DNA from: Hydrangea macrophylla
Taxonomy: Eukaryota; Streptophyta; Magnoliopsida; Cornales; Hydrangeaceae
Direction of reading: 5' to 3'
DNA: 64,000 nucleotides
Assembly: GCA_033977485.1 (NCBI GenBank)
Contig: CM066991.1
Location: forward strand, 57,593,350 to 57,657,349
The notes under the pieces are model-generated. The model was not told the origin of the DNA. It ran no database searches and worked only from the letters and a program-made list of their open reading frames with translations. Shown here piece by piece: positions 1-11,203 of the stretch. Within the stretch, counting starts at the first letter, position 1; each line of letters starts with the position of its first letter. The translations under genes and the position numbers were made by a program.

Positions 1-1410
1 TCTTTTGGAATTTGAAAAGAGGGGTTAGGAATGTTTTCAATGCATGATTTTTTATGGAGATGTTCCTTATTGTGTCTAGAACACAACCCAAAAGGCCAAT
101 CTTGAATAGCTATCACAGATTGAGAGAAATTATATAAACAATAGAGGTCACTCAGAAACAGAGTTCGTACTGTCGTCTGAAATGTTAGAAAATCTTAGAA
201 AATGAAAAAGAATGATCTAGAGGTCCATTTTATACAGAAAGTTTCCTAAGACATTGAATTTTAAGGAAAAAATAAGTTAGGACCACCCCTTTTGGAAAAG
301 TTTTCTGTAAAAGAGGTCGTAAGTTGACCTAGCTGCTGTGACAGCAAAAACAGAATGTTTGGAAGGAATGTTGGGACCTAAGTGGACCATTTCCAAGTAC
401 TTCCAAGTCAAACCAAAAATCATGGGTGTTCTCAAATGAGTTAGGGAGACTTTCCAAGTGGCCTTGTATTCATATGTTGAGTATTGAGTTCTAGAAAAAT
501 CTTTGAACTCAACTCACTCACTGTTTTGACTCATTATTTTGAAGATTTTGGAGAAATCAAAGTTTTGTTTCTTGAAACCAAATGAGAGGGATTGAGAGGG
601 GTTTTGAAATAGATGTTTTGAAAACATGTTTTCAACACTCAATAAGGATTATAGCCACTTAGAATACCTACATCAAACTCATCATTTAAGAACTTCCAAG
701 ATTGTTGGAGAGATTTATTTTATTTTTGGGCATAACTTCAATACATTCCAAGAATACCTTGGAAGTATTGAGGTTATGATCATCATCTATCAAACATGTT
801 TTTGAGGTCAAGAGCTACTATCCATAAGGATTCACTCACCCCAAACTTCATGTCATCACTTAGATGATGATGAACTAGTAAGTAAATAAAGAAAAGAAAA
901 AGAAATGAGATGAGGAGAGATGAACATATATATAATCAAGCAAGTAGATGATAATCAATAGATGATATTCATGAAGCATGAGACTTGTAGATTGGTGTAT
1001 CACTCATATGTAATGACACTAGACATGGAAGAAGCTTCCACACTCTTGAATGCTCACTAAAATGGTGGTTGGGAGTATTGAATGTTGAAGTAAATGGAAG
1101 TAATGAAGTAAAAACAAAGTTAGAAACTCACTTTTGTTTTGAAAAATCAAAGAAGAAAGCTTCTTTTCTCTCCACTCTAACCTTATCTCTACACTTTCTC
1201 TCCCAAATTTTCTCTAAACTTGCATTTGACTCCCCCCCAAATGAGGAGTAATGGGGTGTTTATATAGGCCAACTTGGGGTGTTTTTGGGATTTAGAAAGT
1301 ACTCCCATTGGTCCCAAACATCTGAAATCATGAAACCACGTCGTTTTGGATTTTAATTAATCAAAATGGGACCACAAGAATATTTACAAAAACTTACTGT
1401 TCTGGAGGGG

Positions 1411-1471
1411 AGTGCCGCGGCGGCACTGGGCCACTGCCGCGGCGGCAGTGGGCCAGTGCCGCGGCGGCACT
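1411..1471. repeat. Three tandem GC-rich palindromes
   Basis: Three 17-bp near-perfect palindromes of the form AGTGCCGCGGCGGCACT lie at 1411-1427, 1433-1449 and 1455-1471, separated by the same GGGCC spacer, giving a 22-bp period in otherwise AT-rich DNA. The middle copy differs by a compensated pair (ACTGCC..GGCAGT), so the palindrome is kept. They lie in the U3 side of the inserted LTR, upstream of its TATA-like motif on the minus strand. Confidence 0.9.
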
Positions 1472-1991
1472 GCTCCTCCCTTCGTCTGGATAATGCTGTT
1501 TAGGCCCCCCGAAGTTCCGGTATTCGCGAAAAGGCCCTATTTCGTCCGAAATTCACAGAAAATGTATACGAACTCCAAATTGAGGTTGTGATATACCGTT
1601 GGAAAGGTAATGGAGTCTATTTTACATAAAAAATAGTTCGGGGATAGGTCACTTCGAAAAGTTTTGCGGTATTCGCGATAAAAGCCGATTTGATCGCCTT
1701 TTTCGCCTTTGGAAATTTATAATAAATTCGTTTTAAATTCAGAAATTATGTGCGATATACCGTTGGAAAGCTATTGACCTCTAGTATCCATGAAAAATAT
1801 TTGAAAATTATTTCGGTGCCCCGATTCCAAAGTCAAATCTTGGTCAAACCGGTCAAACCTGGGATTCCCGGGAAGTTCTGGGAACCTCTGGGAGCTCCCA
1901 GGAGCCGATGTTTTCGCTCGATTTTCTTTTGGAACTTGTTTAAATACTTTTCTCATGATTTAGAATGGTTCTGGTGAATTCAGACATTTTC

Positions 1992-2058
1992 GGTCAAACT
2001 TGGTCAAACTTGGTCAAACTCTGGTCAAACCTGGTCAAACCTTGGTCAAACCGGTCAA
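1992..2058. repeat. GGTCAAAC minisatellite in LTR
   Basis: Seven near-tandem copies of GGTCAAAC/GGTCAAC with short CT-rich spacers. Two further copies lie at about 1852-1868. On the minus strand the unit reads GTTTGACC, so it could be a U3 regulatory repeat, but only the repetition itself is seen. Confidence 0.85.
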
Positions 2059-2349
2059 CGAGGACTTTCGGGGAACTTCCGGGACTTCCGGGGGTCTCTG
2101 GGAGCTGACGATTTCTTCCGGTTTTATTTAAAAACTCATTTTATCACTTTTCTTACGACGTAGTATGTTTTCAGAACTTTGGGACCAAATCTGGGAGTTT
2201 TTCGGACTTTCAAGGGCATTTTGGTCATTCTGAGCATTCTGAGAGATAGAGCTGACTTCCGAGAGTCCTTTTGAGTCTTTTACGATCATTGTGAACCACC
2301 AAGCTACGGGTCTCCTAAATCTGATAGCCGACAAAATGGGGTGTCTACA

Positions 2350-3031
2350 GCTATAAACTTCCCAGTTGACTAAACCTTCGATCTAGTCGACTAGACTGCG
2401 CAGAAACACATAACGCCTAATTTTTAAACTCTCTAAAAATTATTTTTACTCCCCCCAATCACTCCCAATGGATATAATCTTTCAAAAGCTAACATTTAGA
2501 AAGATTAACCAAATCATTCAAACAACTTGTTTGATCATCATTCACAATTGAGCCCTAGTTTGAGTGAAAAATTAATTTGCTCTAGATTTTAATTGTAATT
2601 CTTGAGAGAGCAAATTGTAGTAAGCTTTCAATTGTATTATCTACTCACTAAAGAGTTGTTGTGAGAGCTTTAATTGTATTATCCACTCTAGATAGAGAGT
2701 TATCATTTGTAAAGAGTGAGGGTTAGTAACCCTTGTGTGCAAAGAAGAGGTATTCTTCTTTGGGAGAGATTGAAGGGTCTTGTAACGGTTTAATCTACAC
2801 CCGTAAATAGGTTGATAAAGGAATCCTCAAGAAGTGTTCTTGAGGGGTGGATGTAGGTCACGGTGTGCGGATTGCCGAACCACTTGAAAACTCGGTTTGC
2901 AAGTTTCTCTTCCCTTCTATCTTTACATAATTGTTTGTGATTGTGTTTAATTTTGTATTAAGGTTTAAAAAGGTTAAATTTCCGCTAAAACCTTATTCAC
3001 CCCCTTTAAGGTTTCCATATTTGGGCCAACA
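2350..3031 (+). repeat. Right part of 5' LTR of TR-GAG element A
   Basis: Homologous to the right halves of the LTRs ending at 27023 and 34531. It begins inside the TATA box (CTATAAACTTCC against TTATATAAACTTCC in the intact LTR) because the minus-strand Gypsy LTR was inserted there, and ends with GGCCAACA just before the primer-binding site. The left half of this LTR is not in the window. Confidence 0.85.
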
Positions 3032-3033
3032 AT

Positions 3034-3045
3034 TGGTATCAGAGC
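3034..3045 (+). other. Primer-binding site, tRNA-iMet type (element A)
   Basis: TGGTATCAGAGC two bases after the LTR end; complementary to the 3' end of plant initiator methionine tRNA, the usual primer of Copia-type elements. Confidence 0.92.
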
Positions 3046-3097
3046 TTCGGCTCTTCTATTTTCAAAAGTTTTTGAAAATTTAGAGTTAAGATCCAAA

Positions 3098-3978
3098 ATG
3101 GAAACCACCACTTCTCCCATATCTTATAGTGAGGATCAATCGGCAAATAGACCACCGTGTTTTAATGGATCAAATTATGCTTATTGGAAAAATAGAATGA
3201 AAATCTATATGATTTATCAAGATTTTGATTTATGGCAAATAGTGGTCGATGGATCTCATCTTCCTACAAAGATTTTAAATGGTATTTCTATTTCAAAAAT
3301 GGAAGATGAGTATAATGATGCCGATAAGAAACTCATTAAAATGAATGCAATGGCAATGAAATTATTATATTGCGGTTTAGACCTAAATGAATATAATAGA
3401 ATTTCATCTTGCGAATCCGCAAAAGAAGTTTGGGATAAACTTGAAGTGACTTATGAGGGAACAAGCCAACTCAAAAAGTCAAAAATTAATTTGCTTGTTC
3501 AAACTTATGAAATGTTCAAAATGTTGCCTTTTGAGTCTATTGGTGATATGTCTACCCATTTTACAACTATCATCAATAGTAGAAAAATCTTGGTAAAGTT
3601 TATGCTAATGAAGAATTTATTGAGAAAATTTTTGGGGCTTTACCAAAGCAATGGAAACCGAAGGTCACGGCTATCCGAGAAGCGAAATATTTGACAAACT
3701 TGTCAATTGAACAACTCATGGGATTTCTCATTACCCAAAAAATGGAGTTAGCCGTGCTTGTCGAAGAAGATAAGAAAAAGGAGATCAAAAGAGGAGACAT
3801 CGCCTTGAAGTCATCAAGCTCAAAGAAAAAGGGAAAAGATCATGAGAGTGATGAGTATAAGGACATAGCTTTAATCACCCAAAAATTCGCAAAGTTTCAA
3901 AAGAAAGAAAAACGTAAGAAGAAGGCAATGATGGCCACTCAAAGTAGCTCCAAGAATGAATTATCGGACGATAACTGA
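3098..3978 (+). pseudogene. gag N-terminal part, UBN2-like domain 1 (element A, frameshifted)
   Basis: The ATG at 3098 lies 52 bases after the PBS. Residues about 20-170 resemble the Copia-type gag polypeptide (DUF4219/UBN2): FNGSNYAYWKNRMKIYM, an LWQIV motif, then YNRISSCESAKEVWDKLE. This is the capsid domain that packages element RNA into virus-like particles. A frameshift near 3585-3600 moves the reading frame to 3691-3978, and a TGA at about 3976 ends it where element B has TCA. The reading then continues with the second part at 4009. There are no protease, RT or integrase sequences downstream. The element copy is dead but clearly once coding. Confidence 0.85.
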
Positions 3979-4008
3979 AATGAAGATGAGATTGTCAATC
4001 AGTGCCTC

Positions 4009-5273
4009 ATGGCAATAGAAAATGGGGTAACCTCTACTTCTTGCTCTTTCAATGACTCTAATTATTTTAATGAATTTCGAAACAATGAGTCAAGTTCTAT
4101 GGAAACAAAAGTTCAAGAAGGTTATTGCATTAGTACTCCTCCATTGTTGAAAGATCATAGGTATGTTTATTGGAAGAGGAGAAGAGAAATTTATTTTATA
4201 TCACTTGACATCAATCTTTGGAACATTGTCAAAAATGATTTTTCTCTCAAACCAAAGATTGAATGGAATGAAAGTGATCAAAATAACTTTCTATTGAATC
4301 TTAGAGCCATGAAAATTCTATATAATTCTTTAGATGATAGTTCATATAATAGAATTCGTTCATGCTCTAATGCAAATGAAATTTGGTTATATTTAGAAAA
4401 TTTTCATGTTACAACTAACCAAACTTGTGAAGAGAAAAAAGTGTGCCTTTTTGCAAATGAAGATGAGAAGAATGGAAAAATGTCAAAAGGGGCCACTTGG
4501 GATGATGATGACTCATGTGACCAAGAAGGTGCACAAGAGAATTTGGTAAACTCTAATCCTACCTCTATTATTGAATCTCCTAACTATAATGAGCTTCAAT
4601 GTACATTTGAGGAGTTACATGAGGAGTTAGAGAATTTGGGATCTAAATATGTAACTCTTAAAACGAATTGTTTTCAAACTTTCAAACGAGTTAAATATTT
4701 TAAAATCCCAAAATAAATCTTTGAAGATTGAAAATGAAAAACATGTTTTGAGAGAACAATGTTCAAATGAGATTGAAAAAGAAAATTTGGAGTTGAAAAA
4801 GCAATGGGATGATTTAAATCTCAAAAATGAAATTTTGAGAAACGAAAAGCTTGTTTCAACCAATCAACCTTCAAGTGAATTTATTGAAAAAGAAGAGGTT
4901 GAATTGAGAAAGGAGGTGGATGATTTGACAAAAACTTTGGCCAAGTTTACCCAAGGTGAACAAAATTTGAATATGCTTTTGGGAAAACAAAAATGTGTTT
5001 TTGATAAGGGCGATTTAGGATTTAATCCCACATACAAGGAAAAGAAGTACAAAAGCTTCTTTGTAAAGTCCATACCCTCTATTTCAAATTCTCAAAATCC
5101 TCAAAATGAGACCCTCCCCATGTAACTTGTCATTATTGTATGAAAATGGGGCATGTTAATTACAAATGTTCAATTTGTAAGAAAATTAACATGGTTTGGG
5201 TTGTGAAGGGATCTTCTCCTGCCTCTTCGGCAAATGTTGCATCCAAGATATGCTTGGATAATGGTTAAATCTC
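4009..5273 (+). pseudogene. gag C-terminal part: second UBN2-like domain, coiled coil, CCHC knuckle (element A)
   Basis: Continues the gag of element A. Residues about 45-140 of 4009-4716 carry a second domain resembling UBN2: KDHRYVYWKRRREIYFISLD, LWNIV, then SYNRIRSCSNANEIWLYLE. The same landmarks in the same order are seen in the first domain. An acidic stretch follows, then a Lys/Glu/Leu-rich coiled coil (4721-5050). A CCHC zinc knuckle CX2CX4HX4C is encoded at 5128-5169. Frameshifts near 4690 and in a C-run near 5117 (one C fewer than in element B) break the frame. In autonomous Copia elements protease and integrase would follow; here the frame ends soon after with no pol. Confidence 0.8.
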
Positions 5274-5895
5274 TCACCTTAAGCCTAGTAGGAGTATGTT
5301 AGATTACCTTGTTTTGATACATCTCTTGAGTTTGATAGCATGCTAATCATGTTTGATTTATCACATTAACTTGCTTTGATTATGAAATCATGCTTGCATT
5401 TTGAATGTCATGTTATTTTGGTTTTCAAATATTCCATTCTTCTAAGAAGATAATGCATAATGTTGATTCTATAATTGGTATTCATTCGTATATGCATATG
5501 TTGAGGGGGAACATTTTACTATGTTCATTTTAGTTGGCTTGATATCTTGATATCTTGATATCATGATATTATGCTCACCTTAGTTACTTTTGGTATCATA
5601 TTTTGTTTTTAGTTATTTTTGGTATTTTATCACCTCCATGAAATGTTTGCTTATCTTGAGGGGAAACTTTTAGTTCAAACCCCAATCTTTTTGTTGTTGT
5701 CAAAAAGGGGAAAATAATATAGAATTTGAGATTCTTGAAAATGATAAAAGAGAATATTTTTTTGTAAGTTATCATTCTTGGACTCATACTTTGGAAATCT
5801 TGTTACTTTGAATAATAACATGAAAATGACACTTATTGTGCTTTAAATTGCTATATCTCTATTGCATGTTTTGACATCATCGAAAAGAGGGAAAT
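5274..5895 (+). other. Non-coding internal region with polypurine tract (element A)
   Basis: About 600 bases between gag and the next LTR with no ORF and no pol similarity; the homologous stretch in element B is 32446-33069. It ends with the polypurine tract GAAAAGAGGGAAA (5882-5894), which would prime plus-strand synthesis. It includes a short GATATCTT/GATATCAT repeat near 5540-5572. Confidence 0.8.
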
Positions 5896-6558
5896 TGTTA
5901 GCCTTGAATTTATTTAAGGCATTATTTTGTTTTGTTTCGATGCTAAAAAATCTAGTGAAAATTGTATACTTTCATTGGTTCTATTTCAATCAATAATCAT
6001 GTCAATTTCATTGTGCTAATCTCTTGATAGAGATCTTAAATGTTCTAACTTTGTTTGAGTTCTTGAGATAGCATATGGTGAAGTCCAAGAGTGATGGAGC
6101 TCAACAAGGATCAAGTTTGATGACTTGAAGATTTTTCATCCTTGGTTAAAGACTATGATTTATATGTTAGCATTTTGATCAATCACTCATAGGGGCTCAA
6201 GTAACTTTAATTGGACTTTAGGATCCTTGCTCTTACACTCTAAAATACTTTCAAGGACCTAAACATACTTATACCACTCAATTAAATTCATTTAACAAAA
6301 GTTTTCAAGGAGCTAAGTCAAAACAAAGACCTTTGCATAGATAGGTCATCTTTAAAGCTAAAGATCATTCAATTGGTCAAGAATTAGATGTTGAGTTTTA
6401 TATGATTGGAAATGTATTTGAATCGATTTTTTGAATCTTCAAACAGATCATAAAAATTCATTTTCTAGTGGGAGTTATGACCGTTTTAGTAATGAGGTGC
6501 TAGTCTGCCAAAAACCAACAGAATCCAGTCAACTGAAAAATTTCATATCCAGTCGACT
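5896..6558 (+). repeat. Left half of shared central LTR of TR-GAG tandem
   Basis: Begins TGTTAGCC directly after the polypurine tract and matches the intact LTR at 33070 up to the palindrome TCCAGTCGACTGGA. It stops at AGTCGACT (6551-6558), where pararetrovirus DNA begins. The remainder resumes at 26250 with ACTGGATTG. The two halves together are about as long as the intact 1462-bp LTR. Confidence 0.88.
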
Positions 6559-6843
6559 AATTTTAAGAACGAAGTAGTGGAGAATTATTAAATGAATCTC
6601 CAATACCACTAACAAAAGACTCTTTTGAAAACTCTCGTTGAATATTGAACTCTCTAAAAAAAACTCTCCATTTGAACTTTTGAGAACTCTCTGAAATTGA
6701 ACTCTGCCAGTTTAACTGAAAGTTGAGCTGTCTGTAACTGGGAAATAAGCAGTTCATTTATACCTTCAAAAATTGTCCTATGCATCTCGTGAATGGACCA
6801 TGAGATGTAAAGAACTTTTGAAAAGCTAGAACATCACATGGGG
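6559..6843 (-). other. Endogenous pararetrovirus leader/promoter fragment (minus)
   Basis: Reverse-complement match to about 18555-18800, the intergenic region and leader of the plus-strand virus unit, including a TATAAAT box (minus strand, 6756-6762) and the GAGAGTTC-rich leader. It ends abruptly in the Copia LTR at 6558, and continues at 9978 beyond the inserted solo LTR. Confidence 0.82.
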
Positions 6844-9800
6844 TGTCACGCCCCGAAAACCGAAGCGCGAGGAGAGAGGAAAGGTAGAGAGAAAAGAAGT
6901 AAAATTCAATCACAAATGCGGAAGCGACATTGGGATCCCACGGGGATTCCTACAAATAAGACTTACTAACATATAAGCCAAAATGGACTTACATGTTAAC
7001 AAGTCCAACAAAGATGAAAACATTAGAAAACTTACTTAAAAAGACTATCTGAACAAGTACTAGTTCAAGGAGAAAGGGAAAATACAATAGATTTGATAAA
7101 ACGTCATTTTTGAGTAGTTGCTGGATTTTAAATCATCTATAAGTTGCTGTATCTTTAATATTTTCACATTCTGTCCGCTAAAGTCCATGTAAAATTCAAT
7201 TCTGCACAACTTTTGTCAAATAGCATTTTCTCCAAATCCTCACCGTTTGGGCAGAAAATTAAAATAACAGTAGCAGTTTTTATTTGACAGCAACTTTGAC
7301 AGCATAAGGACCATTTTTGGATAATTGCTGAATTTTGAAACATCCTTAAGTAGCTATATATTTGAAATTTTCACATTCTGTTCGCGTAGGTCCATGTAAA
7401 ATTTGATTCTGAACAACTTTTGTCAAATGACATTGTTTCTAATTCTGCACCATTTGGGCAGAAAGTAAAGAAAACAGTAGCAGTTTTTCTATGAAAGAAA
7501 CTTTTGACAGCATTTTTTACAACTTGTAGAAATGTTCCCAATTATGCTAAATCCTCAAATTTAAACCTCAATATATGACTAAACAAGTCCTAAATGGCAT
7601 ATAACACATGCCTAGACCAAACGGAACTTCATACACACGAAATTTATTAAAAACGAGAAGTGAAAGAGATAAAGAGAGGAAAAAGGGGAGAGGGAGAGAT
7701 TGGGAGAGAGATATAGGGAGAGATAGGGAGAAAGTGTTCTAAAAGATTTTAAACCTTCCAAATTGATATAGGCAAGTCTAAAATAGTATAATACACGTGT
7801 ACAAACTATCCGGAACATCCAACGATTACAATTTACAAACACGAGGCAACGAAAAAGATTTCACAAAAAAGGAGGGAGAGAGATTTGAAAACATTTGAGA
7901 TATTTTGAAGACGTTAACTCTTCAAAACAATTGAAGCTTCCTCCGATAAGGATTGAAACACATAATGAGTTAAGCTAAAACAAATCCAACAAAGTTTCAC
8001 AACATCCTCAAACATACCACATATTTAGCTAAAGTGAACCCGGCAAGGGTTCAAACAAAAGAGATCTAACGACCTTGAGACTTAATTATACGATTCAAAA
8101 ATCCTTCAACAAGTTTAACAATAATGATAGTAAAACAAGGACTAACACGTGACCAACGATTCTCAAAGAAGCTAACTCATTGAAGCTTAACAAAGTAAGC
8201 ACTTAAACTCAAGAAGTTTTAATAAAAACTTAAAAACAACAAATTTCAAAGTATAAGATTTTTACAAACTTTATGATGTCAAAATGAACGTAGAGAGTTG
8301 TACAATTTCTCAAACAATCATAAGTCCTCAAAGTAGAACCAAAGGATTTCAAAGTAACAAAACCGGGGTCACTCGTGCCCTTATTGACATCACCTGCAAA
8401 ATGGTTGGTAGCGTAGTACCTTAGCACGACGGCTAAGTAGACAGTGTTGTAACAAGTCTATATGCTATCCATGATTAAAATGAAATGAGGTGCAATGAAT
8501 CGCCACCACGGATACAATGAAATGTTTAAAGCCGCAAGGCTATGCGTGACAAATGCACATCTCTCTCATTACCGGACCATGAGCCACCCACGCATGGAGT
8601 GTAGCATACCAACTTCCGGGAGCTACCCGAATATAGTTTGGAGTTTGAATGTTTCTAAGGGTCATTCTCCCTGTCTCACATCACAACCCATGTCCGGATT
8701 TCTTAAACCAAAATTCCCACACATGGGGTTTTTCTCTCTTTTTCAAATAAAATCTTTATGTCGTGATATTTGAATGTTTGCCGATTTGGCCTCAATGCAT
8801 GAAATGTTTAAAATGACAACATAGATGCTCCAACAAAGTAATGAACACAATAATTCTTGCATGTTGAACATGTATTAAAGACATCAAGAGTTAGATTAAA
8901 ATTCATAATATAGCACTCCTAACAAGGATTTCTAAACTAACGTCCTAACATGCTTTTACACATAAAGGGAGCATCCTAAGCACCACTAGCATCACATAAT
9001 CAACACATAGAGCACTTAGCACATAAAAAATCACATTTAGGCTTAAAGCCCTAATTTTTCACATTTGGGGAAAATCCTAAACATGTGATCATTACTATTT
9101 AACCACAAACAACATATAAAAAAAATGGTACAACAAAGAATCTACCTCACAAAGCTTTAAATTCCAACAATGGAAATAAATTCAAGAGAGTTAAGTAAAT
9201 CCCAAAAGCTTCCAATGCTTGTGCTAGGATCTTGAAGGATGCTTCAAGAAGGCCACTCTAAGCAAGAACAATTCATAGTTAGGATAGAAAAGCTTAAACT
9301 AGCAAATCTTAGAAATTGTTAGGAAACTAGAAAACTTACCTACACTAAAAACTCCAAGGAAATGGTTAGGATTGTTAAGGCATGCTCTAAACACTCCAAG
9401 GAAGCTATAAAGGAGAAGAGAATTTCAATACAACTCAAAAATTTGAAAACTAATGAAACCCTAGAAATTGGGGTTTTCCAAAATACTTACCCAATAGATG
9501 ATTTCCCACTCTAGGAAGGTTAGAGATGCTAGAGGATGTTGTTCTTGACCACCTCTTCAAATCTTGTAGAAGGAGATGGAGTAGAAGTAGAGATTTTTGG
9601 GTTTCTTTGGCTCTTGAACTTGAAGGAGGAGAAGAAGAGATGAAGAATGAGAGAAAAGGAAGAAGTAACGTGAATGAGGGAGGGGGAGGAGTTTTGGCCG
9701 GCCATATAGGGGAGTGGGGTGGAACCCACTCTCTTGTATGCTAAAAATTGATAAGTTTGGTGCTCCAATGTACAGTCTGACCCAACAGTGTAACCCCAAA

Positions 9801-9972
9801 ATTAAATAAACACGTCCACAAGCACAGAAAATAAATTTTAAAGCACATGAAAGGTAAAATAAAATAATTTAGTCATGCTCTGTAATTAAAATACAGTCAA
9901 ATAAAATAAGGGTCCACAACAGGAAAGGCAAAATTACCCAATTACCCTTTAATAAAATTTTGAATTATTACA
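6844..9972 (-). mobile_element. Solo LTR, 3.13 kb, Tekay-like family, copy 1
   Basis: Bounded by TGTCACGCCCCG and ...TTACA, with a 5-bp target duplication TGGGG (6839-6843 and 9973-9977) in pararetrovirus DNA. It is homologous along its length, in reverse orientation, to 27900-31033. There is no PBS, polypurine tract or pol, so it is read as a solo LTR formed by LTR-LTR recombination. Polarity is inferred from the terminus GGGGCGTGACA shared with the 3' end of the Tekay LTR at 48526 and from the CT-rich leader. The open frame at 8495-8773 is conserved in copy 2 but runs antisense to the LTR and is probably not a gene. Confidence 0.85.
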
Positions 9973-9977
9973 TGGGG

Positions 9978-10187
9978 TTATAGTGTTCTGTCTGTTACTG
10001 TCTAATCACGCAAAATCTGAAAAAGCCTGTCAGTTACTGTGGCTGGAAGGTTGATTTGACTTGTCCTTTTTACTGTAGTTTTAACTAGTGTTAATGGGAG
10101 TTTCAACGAGAAACTTTTGCATTAACCATGGTTAATACTTTTGGATGCCTTACTGTGGGTTAACTTCATTAATTGAACTGGATGCCT
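9978..10187 (-). other. Endogenous pararetrovirus intergenic fragment (minus)
   Basis: Continuation of 6559-6843 after the solo LTR: reverse complement of about 18321-18540, containing the ATTAACCATGGTTAATG palindrome and the stretch after the ORF2b stop. It has no coding capacity. Confidence 0.82.
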
Positions 10188-11203
10188 TCAGCCTTCCATT
10201 GCATTGATGATGTTGGCTTCTGCATCTTCATCAAATGGGTAATCATCATCAGGCTCACTGTGGTAATGAGGTAACCAATCACCATTATAACTTCGGAGCA
10301 TATGAAATTTGTTGTAAATGAAGTCCCTTGGTTCTTCAAACTTTGGATACCAAAATTGGCATTCTTCTGACTGGATATTGATATCAGAAATTTCTTTACC
10401 AATATCACCATATGAAAAGTGACCACTATCTATTTTTGAAATCCATGGATCTCTTCTTGGATTGCATGACTGGATTATTATTCTTTTGGTTCTACCCAAA
10501 GTAAACCAATTTCTGTCAAAATGTTTCATTCGAATAGTGTTGAGAGCTTTGGCTCTTCTTTTACAATGATCAAGGAATGAGTTACTTGCTGGTATTGGCT
10601 GACTAAACTGAGTTTCAAGATCAGGTATGTTAATAAGAGTGCAGTTCCAAGCATTGGCTCCAATTATTCTTACTAGATGGAGTGAAGGGTAGAGATCATA
10701 AAAAGGAGGGATCCATTCAGGATTGGCTGAAGTGATGCCAAGAATTGCTATGTAACCAAATCTTCTATTATCAACTCGTTTAGTGTAATCTTTGACTGTG
10801 TTGCGAATTATCTTTGGAAGTAATTGGAGTTGTTTAAAAGAGGTGACTTCTAAATTTTTAGAAATCCTTTTTCAAAGATTTTAGAAATAACTTGTGGATT
10901 TTGAAACTCAAGGCGAACAGCTCTGTAGATTTCTCCACAACTGAATTTTTCAATACAGATAAATTCCTTTGGGATATTAGGAATCTGAGGAAAAGTTAAC
11001 TGGTGGAGTAACTGGTAAAAATCTAACCATGACTTGCAATCAGCAGATAAAGAGGGTTCAAATTGACTCATTAGATCAACATTATGGCAAAATAACTTGC
11101 TAAACTTATGTCACAATAAGGGTTTGACTTTGTTGAAAAGAGATATGGCTTGAAGATTAAAATGATAATCCTGCAGGATTATGCTTTCAGGCCATAAACC
11201 ATA
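10188..11203 (-). pseudogene. Pararetrovirus ORF2b fragment (minus)
   Basis: Second ORF of the coat-protein-type virus unit, of unknown function; its homologue on the plus strand is the 3' two thirds of 16866-18320. The C-terminus is open at 10529-10188 (113 codons) with an acidic end (DDDYPFDEDAEANIINAMEG). Further upstream pieces, for example 11071-10850, are in other frames, so several frameshifts are present. At 11203 it is fused to the movement-protein linker without the coat-protein region, a deletion junction. I do not recognise a domain. Confidence 0.7.

Larger units (their letters stand above)
1..2349 (-). mobile_element. Partial Gypsy-type LTR (right terminus only in window)
   Basis: Read on the minus strand the segment starts with TGTAGACACCCC at 2349, a usual kind of LTR start, and directly abuts the resumed Copia-type LTR at 2350. 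A minus-strand TATA-like motif (CCTATATAAACACCC, about 1254-1268) lies about 1.1 kb inside, as expected for a U3/R boundary. The segment has no coding capacity. The motif GATATACCGTTGGAAAG occurs twice (about 1591 and 1753). The other LTR end lies outside the window, so whether this is a solo LTR or part of a full element cannot be told. The lineage is uncertain; Gypsy is inferred from the terminus and length. Confidence 0.5.

Noticed and set aside
7612..7842. Short minus-strand ORF in solo LTR
   Set aside because: It covers an (AGAG)n-rich stretch; composition explains the frame.
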